Source: CBDCUW01 sp965222745 (GTDB taxonomy: Bacteria; Planctomycetota; Planctomycetia; Pirellulales; Pirellulaceae). Taken from it: a stretch of DNA of 64,000 nt. The translations under genes were made by a program, and so were the position numbers. Of the stretch, positions 8,725-18,199 are shown in pieces. Each line of letters opens with the position of its first letter. Positions within the stretch are counted from its first letter, which is position 1. The DNA lies in the NCBI GenBank assembly GCA_965222745.1, contig CBDCUW010000005.1:2790001-2854000 (forward strand), given 5' to 3'. The notes under the pieces were generated by a model. It ran no database searches. It was given only the letters and a program-made list of their open reading frames with translations, and was not told the origin of the DNA.

Positions 8725-10102
8725 CTTTTGGGCGAAGCCGATCGGTGCCATTATAGCGCGGCGCGGCCTGATTTTCGATTGCTGATCTCTGGGGCCGAAT
8801 GCCCGCCGATATCGCTGGATAAAGCAGAACCACCAGCCACAACAGGGTTGACGGCGTGGCAAACGTGTCCAAGCACGTGTCCTCGAACACGCCCGATATC
8901 AGCACATACATCGAAACAGCGCGAACCAGAGGCTCGGCCGACGTCAGCCCGATACCGATGTTCCAAAGCAACAGCGCGGCAACCAACAGACCGGCCAACA
9001 GACCGCCGGAAAGCGTCACGTGCAACAACAAGTTATGGGGATGATGCGAGTAGTCTTGCAGCAAAACCGGCGCGCTGTTCAGCCCATATCCGGTGATCGG
9101 CCGCTGCCCAATCAACCGAACGGTTTCCTTCCAAATGTCGGTTCGACCGGTCGCCGAGGTCAGCTCTTCGACCTCTCCCGTTTTGGTCCCGGCGCTGAGC
9201 AAAAATTTGCCGATCACCTCGCCGCCCGTCACCAATTCGATGGTGAACAACCCGATCCCGATCGTCAAAATTCCGGCCACAATGGCGGTGACTCCACCCC
9301 GCGTGGCGAGCCGATCGAACAACAAAAATATCGCCGCGGCCAAACCGGCAACAATCGCCGTTCGGCTGAAGGTGGCGACCGATGTCGCGATCGACAAGGC
9401 GATGATCGACAGCAGTACCAACGTTCCACCGGGCAAACGCGGCGCGAGCGCCCGGCTGCGAAGCATGGCCAACGACAGCAGACCGGCCAACGCGCCCATG
9501 CGTCCGATCGAATTGGGATGCCCCAAGCCGCCCATCCGCTGGATGAATGTGTTTCCGGCAAACTGTTCTTCAAACACACCCACCGAGGGAATCCACAAAT
9601 AGACTCCCCAATTCAAAATCACATTCGCGGTCATTCCGATCAACGACGCGATGACCACACCCCGAATCCCCATCGCTACCAGCGCGGTGGGAATGAATAG
9701 CAGATAGGCGATGTAGATCCACGCCGCCACACGGCACACCATCGCCACTTCGGCAATGGCAAAGACCGACGTGGTAACAAACACCACCGCCAACATCACC
9801 AAACCGATGCCGGGAACTCCCCGCAGCGCCGTCCGGACGAGATTGCTGTTGATCAATCCCCAAAATCCGATCGCGCCGGCAAAAACGGCAATGACCAACT
9901 TGATCGCAACCTGCCAGTCCATGCCAAGCTGGTCGCCACTGTTTCCCTCGAAATTGATGTCGACCATGTTCCAGAAACTGGCCGCGCACATCACCAAACC
10001 GCAGGCGGCGGGAAAGAACGCGACCGATTCCAGCAACCGAGCAGGGACTTCCGGCGAGCCGGTTGCCGAAGAGGAAGACGAGTGGGAAAGACCAACTTCC
10101 AT
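8714..10102 (-). CDS. O-antigen ligase / Wzy family membrane protein
   Basis: A 462-residue polytopic membrane protein with at least ten hydrophobic segments. The C-terminal half carries the O-antigen ligase/polymerase pattern. It has the FSRTAIVAGLAA helix, then the large periplasmic loop GRTDIWKETVRLIGQRPITGYG and the HPHNLLLHVTLSGG motif, whose His and Arg are typical of the active loop. It would join or polymerise lipid-linked glycan at the outer face of the inner membrane. The start is ATG at 10102. Its last residues (RPKEGV) and stop come from a palindromic repeat, so the original C-terminus may have been different. Polymerase and ligase roles cannot be told apart from sequence. Confidence 0.85.
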   Translation of the reverse strand: MEVGLSHSSSSSATGSPEVPARLLESVAFFPAACGLVMCAASFWNMVDINFEGNSGDQLGMDWQVAIKLVIAVFAGAIGFWGLINSNLVRTALRGVPGIGLVMLAVVFVTTSVFAIAEVAMVCRVAAWIYIAYLLFIPTALVAMGIRGVVIASLIGMTANVILNWGVYLWIPSVGVFEEQFAGNTFIQRMGGLGHPNSIGRMGALAGLLSLAMLRSRALAPRLPGGTLVLLSIIALSIATSVATFSRTAIVAGLAAAIFLLFDRLATRGGVTAIVAGILTIGIGLFTIELVTGGEVIGKFLLSAGTKTGEVEELTSATGRTDIWKETVRLIGQRPITGYGLNSAPVLLQDYSHHPHNLLLHVTLSGGLLAGLLVAALLLWNIGIGLTSAEPLVRAVSMYVLISGVFEDTCLDTFATPSTLLWLVVLLYPAISAGIRPQRSAIENQAAPRYNGTDRLRPKEGV

Positions 10103-10192
10103 TGCTAAGGCGCGAGGGCGGATGGGAGGGAGAAACAGACCGCGCAGCGTCTATTCTAATTCATCTCCCGCCATTTGTTGGAGCCCACGCTT

Positions 10193-11473
10193 TTACTGGT
10201 TCAACTCGGCGGGACGCGATCCTAGCTGGACCGGCAACTCGATCCGCTCGCTGTCACGAACGACGTCCAACTTGACCGTCGACCCGGAAAGACGGGCGCC
10301 GATCATCCGCATCAAATGACCGGTATCGCGAATCGGTTGATCATCGACGTGCAAAATCATGTCGCCTGTCCTCAGACCGGCGATCGCCGCTGGCGATTGA
10401 CGTTGGGTCACCGATCGGACGATCGCACCGCGGATTCTGGGGTCCTCGCCCACCAGTTGATCGTCGGGAACTTCCAGCAACGCCACGCCCAACCAGCCTC
10501 GGTCGACGCGGCCGGTGTCCCGAATCCGCTCGTAGATCTGCTTGGCCACGTTGCTGGGAATCGAAAAACTCACTCCCTGGTAAGTGTCACCGACGATCGC
10601 CGTATTGATGCCCACCAATCTGCCGCGAGCATCCACCAGCGGTCCGCCGCTGTTGCCCGGATTGACCGCCACGTCGCTCTGCATGAAATCTTGATACTGC
10701 GTGCTGGCGCGGACCATCCGATGTTTTCCGCTCAGGATGCCAAACGTCACGGTTCGGTCCAATCCAAACGGACTGCCGACGGCCCATACCGGCGATCCGA
10801 CGCGACAGCGATCGCTGTCACCCCAAGTGATCGGGATCAGACGATCCGATTCGACTTTCAAAACCGCCAAGTCGGTCAGCGGGTCGGTCCCGACAATCAC
10901 GGCGGTCGTGCGGCGCCCGTCGCTCAGGGTGACCGTGATGTCTTCCCCGTCGGCCACCACGTGACGATTGGTCAACAAATATCCGGCCGAATCGACGATC
11001 ACACCACTTCCTTGGTCCGAAAGTGGCATTCGAGAATGGATTCGCAGCAGCTCCGCCTGCTCGATCTCGGGCCGCCGCTGCACCTCGATGTGCACCACGC
11101 TGGGACCTACCGCCGCGGTGACCATCTGGTAGGCATCACTCAGCGCGTCCAGCGAAACATTGCGCAGACCCTCGGTCCCCGTCTCGTACTCGGCTCGAAG
11201 CTCACCACGATGCCAGGCATATCGAATCTCTTCCACGATTCCGGGAACCGCGAATCGGGCTGCCGCCAACATCAAAGCCATCGTGGTCAGCAGCATCAAG
11301 CTCTGAACCAACGGATCGGGTTTCCTTCGCCTGGATCGATTGGATGGCAATGATGACTTGCCCTCACCAGCAACTTCCGCCGGCCGAATATCTTCCGAAG
11401 TCTCTCCGCCAGATTGCTCTGCCGAAAGTTCCACGAGCGGCCGATCGGTGGGAAAGTGGGGATCGAAATTCAT
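10193..11473 (-). CDS. HtrA/DegP-type trypsin-like serine protease with PDZ domain
   Basis: Envelope protease or chaperone. From ATG 11473 it has 426 residues: a hydrophilic 55-residue cytosolic N-terminus, one membrane helix at about 57-75 (an uncleaved anchor), a protease domain with triad His171 (TNRHVVADG), Asp201 (DPLTDLAVLK) and Ser275 (NPGNSGGPLVD), and one PDZ domain at about 310-415 (LRTGDMILHVDDQPI). A single PDZ fits DegS-like or generic HtrA. The frame is open to 11683, but that extension has no protein-like character and ATG 11473 is a natural start. Confidence 0.92.
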   Translation of the reverse strand: MNFDPHFPTDRPLVELSAEQSGGETSEDIRPAEVAGEGKSSLPSNRSRRRKPDPLVQSLMLLTTMALMLAAARFAVPGIVEEIRYAWHRGELRAEYETGTEGLRNVSLDALSDAYQMVTAAVGPSVVHIEVQRRPEIEQAELLRIHSRMPLSDQGSGVIVDSAGYLLTNRHVVADGEDITVTLSDGRRTTAVIVGTDPLTDLAVLKVESDRLIPITWGDSDRCRVGSPVWAVGSPFGLDRTVTFGILSGKHRMVRASTQYQDFMQSDVAVNPGNSGGPLVDARGRLVGINTAIVGDTYQGVSFSIPSNVAKQIYERIRDTGRVDRGWLGVALLEVPDDQLVGEDPRIRGAIVRSVTQRQSPAAIAGLRTGDMILHVDDQPIRDTGHLMRMIGARLSGSTVKLDVVRDSERIELPVQLGSRPAELNQ

Positions 11474-12111
11474 GGTTACTGTCGCGGCCGCCGATGTCTG
11501 CCCGCTCGTTCCACACCAGTTCAAACGAACCTTGATGTGGCGACGCGCAAGCAAATCACCGTGAGGAATCGTCGTGCGGCGAAAAGACTCGTACCCTGCC
11601 AAAGGTGTTTTGACGGCCGGTCGATTTGCTCGCGATGGTCGAAGTGAAACCCATTGTAAGGCGCCCGAAGCGGAAAAAGGCAACGAAATTTGCCAAGTTT
11701 GTCGCCCTGATTTTCACAAAAGGGCGTCAAAACCGGGCAAGAAGGCATCATTTTCCGTTGAGAGAAGATGGACGGGATCGCCCTCGACATTCCTTTGGCA
11801 GGGTCACTTTCCCTTTGCCTGCCCAATCCACAAAAGCGAAAGCCTATAATCCGAAATGCGGCAGCGGTTACCCGATCTGCCGGCACTCGACTTTTCTGGC
11901 GGGCGTGCCACCAAGCCGAATCCGACTGGTTCTTCCCAGGTGTCTCTCGCGAAGTATCTTGTCGGATTCGATCCTATAGACCCTCGCACGAGCAACCTTA
12001 CACCAATGACTCCCGGAAAAATGCAAAACACGGAGTATTTCGGGAAGACGTTGAGGTTAGCGGCGAAGTCATCCATCACCGTTCCAACCTCCGTTGCGTG
12101 AAAACCAACTC
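11474..12111. other. 638-bp intergenic region between divergent genes
   Basis: Separates the htrA-like gene (minus) from the amidohydrolase gene (plus) and must hold both promoters. A short hairpin, CGCCCT (11703-11708) with AGGGCG (11721-11726), is visible. Open frames here lack protein-like composition and I see no convincing gene, RNA or clear promoter match. Confidence 0.5.
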
Positions 12112-14369
12112 ATGCCTCATCCCGCTTTCGATTCGATTTACGAAGCGATCTCTTCGATCCGGTTGATCGATCCCCATACCCATATCAACCCTCACTCACC
12201 GGCATCGACCACGCTGGCTGACCTGCTGGGCTATCACTACTACACCGAACTGGCACATTCGGCCGGAATGCCCAAGGCGGAAATCGAAGAGGAAGGGATC
12301 GATCCGCGCGAATTGGTGCGGCGGCTGGTCAGCAACCTCGGTCCGATCGAAAACACCGCCCAGTACAGTTGGCTGATCGAGATCTGTCGGACGTTCTTCG
12401 GATTCGATGGCGATCGCCTGGACGAGTCGAATTGGGAAACGGTCTACGACGCGGCCGAAAGCCAGATGGGACTCGCCGATTGGCCGCAGATGGTGCTGGA
12501 CCAAAGCAACGTGGAAGCGGTTTTTCTGACCAACGATTTCGATGACCCGCTGACAGTTTTGATACCGATACCTACATTCCCTGCCTGCGTACCGACGACC
12601 TGGTTTTCCACCTGGCCAAGTACCAAACGCGGCAACGGCTGGAAGCCTGCACCGGAATCGAATTGGACGGCTCGCTGGTCAGCCTCCGCGATTCACTCAA
12701 ACAACGCTTCGAGCATTTTGTCGCCGCCGGCGCGCGAGCCTGCGCGATCTCGCTGCCGCCAACGTTTGAACCGATCAACGTCAGTGACGGCCGAGCGGCA
12801 ACGGCGCTGGATGAGATTCTTCGCAAAGGCGCCCTTGCCGACGACGCACACCAGCTTGCTTTGTCGCGGCGAGTGTTTTGGACGTTGGCTGAATTGTGCG
12901 ATGAGTACGGTTTGCCCTTCGACTTGATGATCGGCGTCAACCGTGGTGTCTACGCCGGCGGTGTTTATCAGGGCCAAGATCTATACGACAGTCGCGTTTC
13001 ACTGATTCAATATCGCGAACTGTTCAATTCGTTTCCCAACGTCAAGTTTCCGATCTCGGTGTTGGCAAGTGTGACCAACCAGGAACTGGTCAGCTACGCC
13101 TGGATTTTTCCCAACGTCGTCACCAATGGACACTGGTGGTACAGCAACACGCCCTCGTTCATCGCCCGCGATGCGGCCGCTCGGCTGGAGGCGGTGCCGC
13201 AAACGAAGCAGATCGCTTACTACAGCGACGCCTACAAGCTGGAATTCGTTTGGCCCAAGTTTGATATGTACCGGCAAATCCTAGCCGGCATCTTGGCTGA
13301 CCAGTTTGTCGGCCAGCGCGGTTGGAACGAACAGCGAGCGATCGAGCTTGGCCGACGAGTGTTGCGAGACAACGTCGACGAACTCTTTCCGCGACCGGCT
13401 GTGGCGACGTCGCAAACAAACCTCGATCCTCACGCCGATACCTGGATGGAAGATACGACCCGCGACAGCGAAGATCCGCAAGCAACCTGGATCGGCCCCG
13501 CCGCGGCCGGTTCCTCCGCCTCGCTTGCCGCCGGCGCGATCGGAATGGTCGAAGTCGAAGACAACGTGGCCGATCCAACCAACGTGCAAGACCCGCAGGC
13601 CGCGGAAGAACCGGACGACGAGGAGGAGCACGATGAGATGGCGACCATCATCGAGGATCAACCCGGCGTCGTCTTTCCGACAAGTGAACCGGACGAGGTG
13701 CTGGCGCAGCTGGAACAGTTCGAGGCCCAGGCCGACCTGCCCGATCGGCCCACCGTGGTAGAAACTCCCGAAGAGGAAACTGCCTCGGAAACAGAAGATA
13801 CCCAGGTGGAATCTGACGAGCATGATTCGGCCACGTTCGATCCGGCCGAAACGATTGAAGAACCCTCGCTGCCGCCCAACCTTCAACTCGATCCGATTCC
13901 CAGCGCCGACGAGATTCAGGCAGTCGATGTTAGCGACGTCGAGCTGATTGATATCACTCCGGACCAGTCGATGCCCGATGCCGAAGCGATCGAAACCGAA
14001 GCCGATTCGAGCCCCCTGGACGTCGGCAATCTGCTCGGCGACCAGCCGGACGAAACATCCGAACCGCCGGCGGAAGTGCGGATGCTGCGCGGCGAAACCT
14101 CATTCCTTCCCGACGAGGACTCGCTGCAACTGCAAGCCAACCCCACCACCGGCGAACTCACCTTCCCCGTCGCCTCCCCCGACGAAGCCGGCGACCAGGG
14201 AAACAACGTCGAAATCGAGCAGCTCATGCTGAACGACACCGACGATCCCCAGCAAACCATCGACGACACCTCCGAGCAACAAACCGTCGTGATGGACGAA
14301 CACGTCGACATCGGAGTCGGTGAAGAAGACACCACCGAAGAACCAACCGACGATCAACAACCAACCTAA
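12112..14369 (+). pseudogene. Glucuronate-isomerase-like amidohydrolase with acidic C-terminal tail, interrupted by a -1 frameshift
   Basis: Distant relative of UxaC, a metal-dependent amidohydrolase-fold isomerase. ATG 12112 opens MPHPAFDSIYEAISSIRLID. The metal motif DPHTHI follows near residue 22. Reading stays in frame 1 to NDFDDPLT near 12555. The expected continuation DTDTYIPCLRTDDLVFHLAK is in frame 3 from 12561, so one base is missing in 12556-12560 (GTTTT). After that the enzyme continues normally (MIGVNRGVYAGG, NGHWWYSNTPSF, QRGWNEQRAIELGRRVLRDN) to about 13400. A further ~320 residues rich in Asp, Glu, Pro and Thr follow, with no fold signature. The repaired protein would have about 752 residues. 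The rest of the frame is well kept, which suggests a recent mutation or a sequencing error rather than an old pseudogene. Confidence 0.75.
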
Positions 14370-14376
14370 CCCGCCC

Positions 14377-14405
14377 GTAGGCCGACTTGTCCCAAGTCGG
14401 CGAGC
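14377..14405. repeat. Palindromic repeat family, half copy A
   Basis: Contains GTAGGCCGACTTGTCCCAAG followed by TCGGCGA. It forms one hairpin (CCGACTTG/CAAGTCGG) and matches one arm of the complete copies at 18969-19039 and 49861-49925. It starts 8 bases after the amidohydrolase stop. Confidence 0.8.
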
Positions 14406-14433
14406 ATTCTCTTACGCACCGAAGGTGCAGTCG

Positions 14434-14644
14434 TTTGCATAGCCCAGGGCGAGGTTTTGCGAGTATCGCGAGCAATACCGCTGACCTGGGGCCACCGACT
14501 CGGGTCCACTCAATTCCCTCTCCTGGCGAGCATGGCGGCTTTGCCGCCATGCTCGCCAGGAGAGGGAAAATGGGAGACGGCTAGAAACCCAGGGTAGCGT
14601 CAACGTTCGTAAAACTCACGTTGCCTCGCCCTGGGCTATGCAAA
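14434..14644. repeat. 21-bp inverted repeat flanking a 26-bp perfect hairpin
   Basis: The outer arms 14434-14454 and 14624-14644 are exact reverse complements (core CATAGCCCAGGGCGAGG). Between them, 14514-14539 and 14543-14568 form a perfect 26-bp stem with a 3-base TTT loop (core GGCGAGCATGGCGGC). The block lies between two convergent genes and fills most of the 404-bp gap 14370-14773. The inner hairpin could stop transcription from both sides. The nested design also resembles a small non-coding mobile repeat. No transposase is nearby. Confidence 0.7.
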
Positions 14645-14773
14645 GTGCTGGACCTTTGGCCCAAAGAACTGATTCTGGACGCACCATCCTGTCAACAATC
14701 CCTCGCTTCATGAAGGTTTTGCAGACTCGCTGGCGCAGGACTATCGTTGCGAGCTCGGAGAGCACGCCGACTG

Positions 14774-17590
14774 TCATTGAAACTCGTCCTGACGAATCAG
14801 TTCCATCCCGCTGATGATGGTCTTTCCGGCTGCACAGTTGAGCTCGATGGTTAGCTCGCCCGTGACTTCGATTCCCACGAACTCCAACGTGACTGCTCGC
14901 ATCACGCCGCCTGCTTCTGCCACGATATCCAAGTCGCGTCGGACGCTTTGGCCTTGGATTTTGATCTCCTGCAGGCGAGCGCCCGGTGCGATGGAATCGG
15001 GCTGAGCAAAATAGAGACGAATGAGGTATTTCCCCGGCTTCAGATCTCGAATCTTGAAGTCTTCCAGCCCTTCGACCTGGGAAGCACTGACCCAGGGATA
15101 GGGATCGTCTCCCTCGATCCAAACGCTGTGTTGATAACGAAAATGCGTGTCGCCGGTGACTTCTATATTCACTTGGGGTGACGGCCCTCCCACCGACGGA
15201 TAGTCCAGCCAGAGCGTTCCACTTCGCGCGATGCGATCTCCTGGCGCACCGAAATTGATTCCGATACGCTGGATCGTTGACGGCTTGATTTCGCGATCGC
15301 CCCACGACGACCATTGCTCGTGACTTTCCGGCATCGCGACCAACGACATCGCAGTCGGCAACGGATAACTGCAAGTACAACCTTCATAGAAGTAAGGCAC
15401 GTTCAACAAACCACCGGAAGGAATGATGCTGTTGGTGCAACCACTTCGCGGCCCACTCAGAAAGACCGTCCCGCTTTCGATCGTCTTGTCGTAGAACGCT
15501 GCAGTGCCGCTGCGCAGCGTATAAAAATCGCCGTAGTCGACGCCTCCATCACAACCGTAGGTTTTGGGAAAGGCTCGCGGTTCGATCTCTCCTGTCAGCG
15601 GATTCTTGCGCTGACCCACAACGGGCCGATCCGGTTTCCAGTCATCCTTTTGGCGGGGCGGTCGATACTGGCTGGGTTCGGCAACCGAAGGTGACGTGGC
15701 TTTCAGTGTCTTGCGCAAATCGGGACGCTCGGAATCCTCCAACACGCGCCCGGTATAGATGTCCGACAACACGGGCGGAAGCAGCGGATAATCGGTTTTG
15801 TATTCCCCTTTGACTCTGGGTGCACGCCAATCCTTGGGTCTTGAAATCATCGTTCCGTCGTCGAACCTGGGTTGAGGAGAACGTTTGAAGTGGGAGAGCG
15901 TATCGTCAAACCAGAGGACGCCCAATGGAAATCGCACCAGTTCATCAGGGCTGGCCGACCAGTCTCCTCCGTATTGAGTCGCGCCCGGCAACGGTCCCGC
16001 TCGCCGAACCAGGGTGAAATCAGAATGCTGCTGAAGTTGAAAATTTCCCGGTTGGAGATTTTTTAGCGAGTCACCCGCGATCTGCCGGCCAACCGCGATT
16101 CCTCCGAATGGACGAAGGGATTGCAGCAGCGGTTGGAGCGGGACATCAGGTCGTTCACTGAGCAACAAGGTTGTGATGTACGGAGGCAAGTTCAACTTGT
16201 CCAATTCGCAGTGAATCACCGCGGCTCTTTCTGAGTACAGACCCGCCTCGTCTAGCTCTTGCCGTAGTCGGCGGACACGATCGGCGCTGTTGTCAAAGAC
16301 AATCACATGAAAATCGGACGATTGGATCAGGGCACGGGCGGTCGCGCCATCGGACAAACCGGCAACGATCGCGATGCCGTGATTGCTGGAGGTTTCTTCC
16401 AAAAGGGATTTTGTTTTTGCCACCACTTCATTGGAAACCTCCAAGGGTGAAATCTCGTTTTTCCAAATCTGCGGAGGCTTATCCGTGGCATTGGTCCGCT
16501 CGCGGAAGCACAAAATTCGACCGTCGCGAGTGACGACAAACAGCGCGCCATCCGCGACGACCATCGAGTGGATTTCGCCATCGACTCCGGGGAGCGGATC
16601 GTCAAACTTCAGGACCGCGTCACCGGCTCGGATCTCGCGGCTCAGGCCTTCGACGCCACCTCGGCTTTCGTAAACTTTGTCTTCGTGTTGTTGCCGATTG
16701 ATCCATTCGTCAAACGTCAACTTACCTCGTCGCAGCGCCCGCGCCTGGTCGGGATCCAGTGCCGCAAACCAGCCGCCGGGATACCGCCCCGGCCCCGGCA
16801 ATTCGAAGCCGATCAGTTCGCCCGTCTGCCGATTCAATCTGGCTGGATAAGCGGTCGAACAGGGTACGATCAATTCGTCGCCATCGACCAACAGATAACC
16901 TTGGGGAGCCAGTCCACCAATCGCTTCGGTGTTGTGTGGATGTTGGCCGAACAGGTAGCCCATCCGATCGTTTCGCCACACCACCTTTCCGGTGGCAATC
17001 TTCATCGCATAGACAAAAACACCCTCGAAAGGCCACACACCTGCCGCGAAGTAGACGTTTCCGTCGGCGACCACTGGGCCGCCGCGCACTGGCCAAACGG
17101 AGATCAATCGTCGGTTGCCCAGCAGTCGTCGATCGCTGGCAGCAGCGCGGTGCTTCCAGCGAAGTCGGCCGGTCGCCAATTCCACGCAATAGAGGCATCC
17201 GTCATCAGATCCAAAGCAGGCCGTGTCTTTCCAAATCGCCGGAGCGAATCGGACCGGACCGTCCGTGTAAAACGTCCAGAGCTGTTTTCCCGACTTGGCG
17301 TCGTAGGCTTTGACCGAATCGGTGCGCGACGACGCGACCAACAACGTCCCTTTGGCGACCACCGGTTCGTAGCCCGCATCAAACTGCAAGCGGCTGTTTT
17401 GAAACGCCGGTGTCAGCTCCGGCGCCTGGCGGCTCCAGGCAAGGACCAAATCCTTCGGGATGCCAGTGGAAGCCACGCCACGACGACCGGCGTCCTGGCG
17501 ATACATCGGCCAATCGCCGGCGGTCAACGTTTCGCTGGTGGGTACACCGAAGAAACTAGCCGCCAGACAGAGGAAGATCGTACATCGCAT
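14774..17590 (-). CDS. Secreted PQQ-type beta-propeller protein with embedded methyltransferase-like segment
   Basis: A 938-residue exported protein with signal peptide MRCTIFLCLAASFFGVPTSE. Residues ~25-370 form a quinoprotein-like propeller (WPMYRQDAGRRG, repeated blades such as VKAYDAKSGKQLWTF and CVELATGRLRWKH). Near residues 400-530 a Rossmann-like stretch follows: GIAIVAGLSDGATARALI, then FHVIVFDNSADRVRRLRQEL, then AAVIHCELDKLNLPPY. It resembles a class I methyltransferase core but lacks the usual GxGxG. The propeller then resumes (~540-760). The C-terminus (~780-938) looks like a carbohydrate-binding, malectin-type beta domain (INFGAPGD, LKPGKYLIRLYFAQPD). The function is unknown; no PQQ-dependent catalytic residues are assigned. 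Confidence 0.75.
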   Translation of the reverse strand: MRCTIFLCLAASFFGVPTSETLTAGDWPMYRQDAGRRGVASTGIPKDLVLAWSRQAPELTPAFQNSRLQFDAGYEPVVAKGTLLVASSRTDSVKAYDAKSGKQLWTFYTDGPVRFAPAIWKDTACFGSDDGCLYCVELATGRLRWKHRAAASDRRLLGNRRLISVWPVRGGPVVADGNVYFAAGVWPFEGVFVYAMKIATGKVVWRNDRMGYLFGQHPHNTEAIGGLAPQGYLLVDGDELIVPCSTAYPARLNRQTGELIGFELPGPGRYPGGWFAALDPDQARALRRGKLTFDEWINRQQHEDKVYESRGGVEGLSREIRAGDAVLKFDDPLPGVDGEIHSMVVADGALFVVTRDGRILCFRERTNATDKPPQIWKNEISPLEVSNEVVAKTKSLLEETSSNHGIAIVAGLSDGATARALIQSSDFHVIVFDNSADRVRRLRQELDEAGLYSERAAVIHCELDKLNLPPYITTLLLSERPDVPLQPLLQSLRPFGGIAVGRQIAGDSLKNLQPGNFQLQQHSDFTLVRRAGPLPGATQYGGDWSASPDELVRFPLGVLWFDDTLSHFKRSPQPRFDDGTMISRPKDWRAPRVKGEYKTDYPLLPPVLSDIYTGRVLEDSERPDLRKTLKATSPSVAEPSQYRPPRQKDDWKPDRPVVGQRKNPLTGEIEPRAFPKTYGCDGGVDYGDFYTLRSGTAAFYDKTIESGTVFLSGPRSGCTNSIIPSGGLLNVPYFYEGCTCSYPLPTAMSLVAMPESHEQWSSWGDREIKPSTIQRIGINFGAPGDRIARSGTLWLDYPSVGGPSPQVNIEVTGDTHFRYQHSVWIEGDDPYPWVSASQVEGLEDFKIRDLKPGKYLIRLYFAQPDSIAPGARLQEIKIQGQSVRRDLDIVAEAGGVMRAVTLEFVGIEVTGELTIELNCAAGKTIISGMELIRQDEFQ

Positions 17591-17616
17591 GAAGGTTACA
17601 CCGGTGCGTTGAATGG

Positions 17617-18199
17617 TCAGTCCGCCTCAAGTGTAACTTCCGTGGCATCGAAGAGGCGTTCCGAACATCGTCGGCGTCGAAAAATAGCAACTGCCGAAAC
17701 GACCAACAGAATGGCCAGGCTTCCAGGTTCGGGAACGGTAGACGCGTTGATCACTCCGACGCCAATGCCTTCGCCAAGACGAAAATCAAATCCCCCGGCA
17801 CCAGATGTAAGCCAGGCATCCAGAATGGGGTTTCCCTGGCTGTCAAGGAACGCACCGTTTCCGGGGATATCGACGAGGCGGACGAATTGGATATTGTCCA
17901 AATCGACCTGGCCGCCGATCACAAAGGGATTGGAAACCAGATCATCCATCAAGATCGCCCAAGCTGTTGAAGCCACCGGTTTCATCAATAGAGATGCTGC
18001 CTCGCGGACCAAACATCGTCCGCGTGGCGTCGATTGTGTTTGCCCAGGCAATGAAGCGATCATCATTGGATGCAATCGCCGGATCGATCGAGTGACCGGT
18101 ATCGACCGGAGAAGAATAAATTCCTCCGAAAACGGGAACGAAACTCCAAAAGGCTAGCAGTAGCCAGCAAAAAACACAGCGTGGCGGAGTCGCAACCAA
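17617..18199 (-). pseudogene. Degraded PEP-CTERM surface protein gene
   Basis: Two pieces in different frames seem to belong to one exported protein. The upstream piece (from TTG ~18199) has a hydrophobic leader (FCWLLLAFWSFVPVFGG) followed by YSSPVDTGHSIDPAI and ends at a stop at 17942 after SLGDLDG. The downstream piece continues with VDLDNIQFVRLVDIPGNG and SGAGGFDF. It ends in the PEP-CTERM sorting signal VPEPGSLAILLVVSAVAIFR plus an arginine cluster. Intact relatives of this family carry a longer central beta region, so a frameshift and probably an internal deletion removed it. PEP-CTERM proteins are normally exported and processed by exosortase, which is not in this window. Confidence 0.6.

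Noticed and set aside
8608..8862. N-terminal extension of the FGE-domain protein
   Set aside because: It crosses a palindromic repeat and overlaps the ligase gene. The signal peptide starts at GTG 8607.
12094..12111. TTG start upstream of the amidohydrolase
   Set aside because: ATG 12112 immediately precedes the family-like N-terminus; nothing supports the six extra residues.
12556..12560. Programmed -1 frameshift in the amidohydrolase
   Set aside because: GTTTT is not a canonical X XXY YYZ slippery heptamer and no downstream pseudoknot is obvious. Mutation or sequencing error is simpler.
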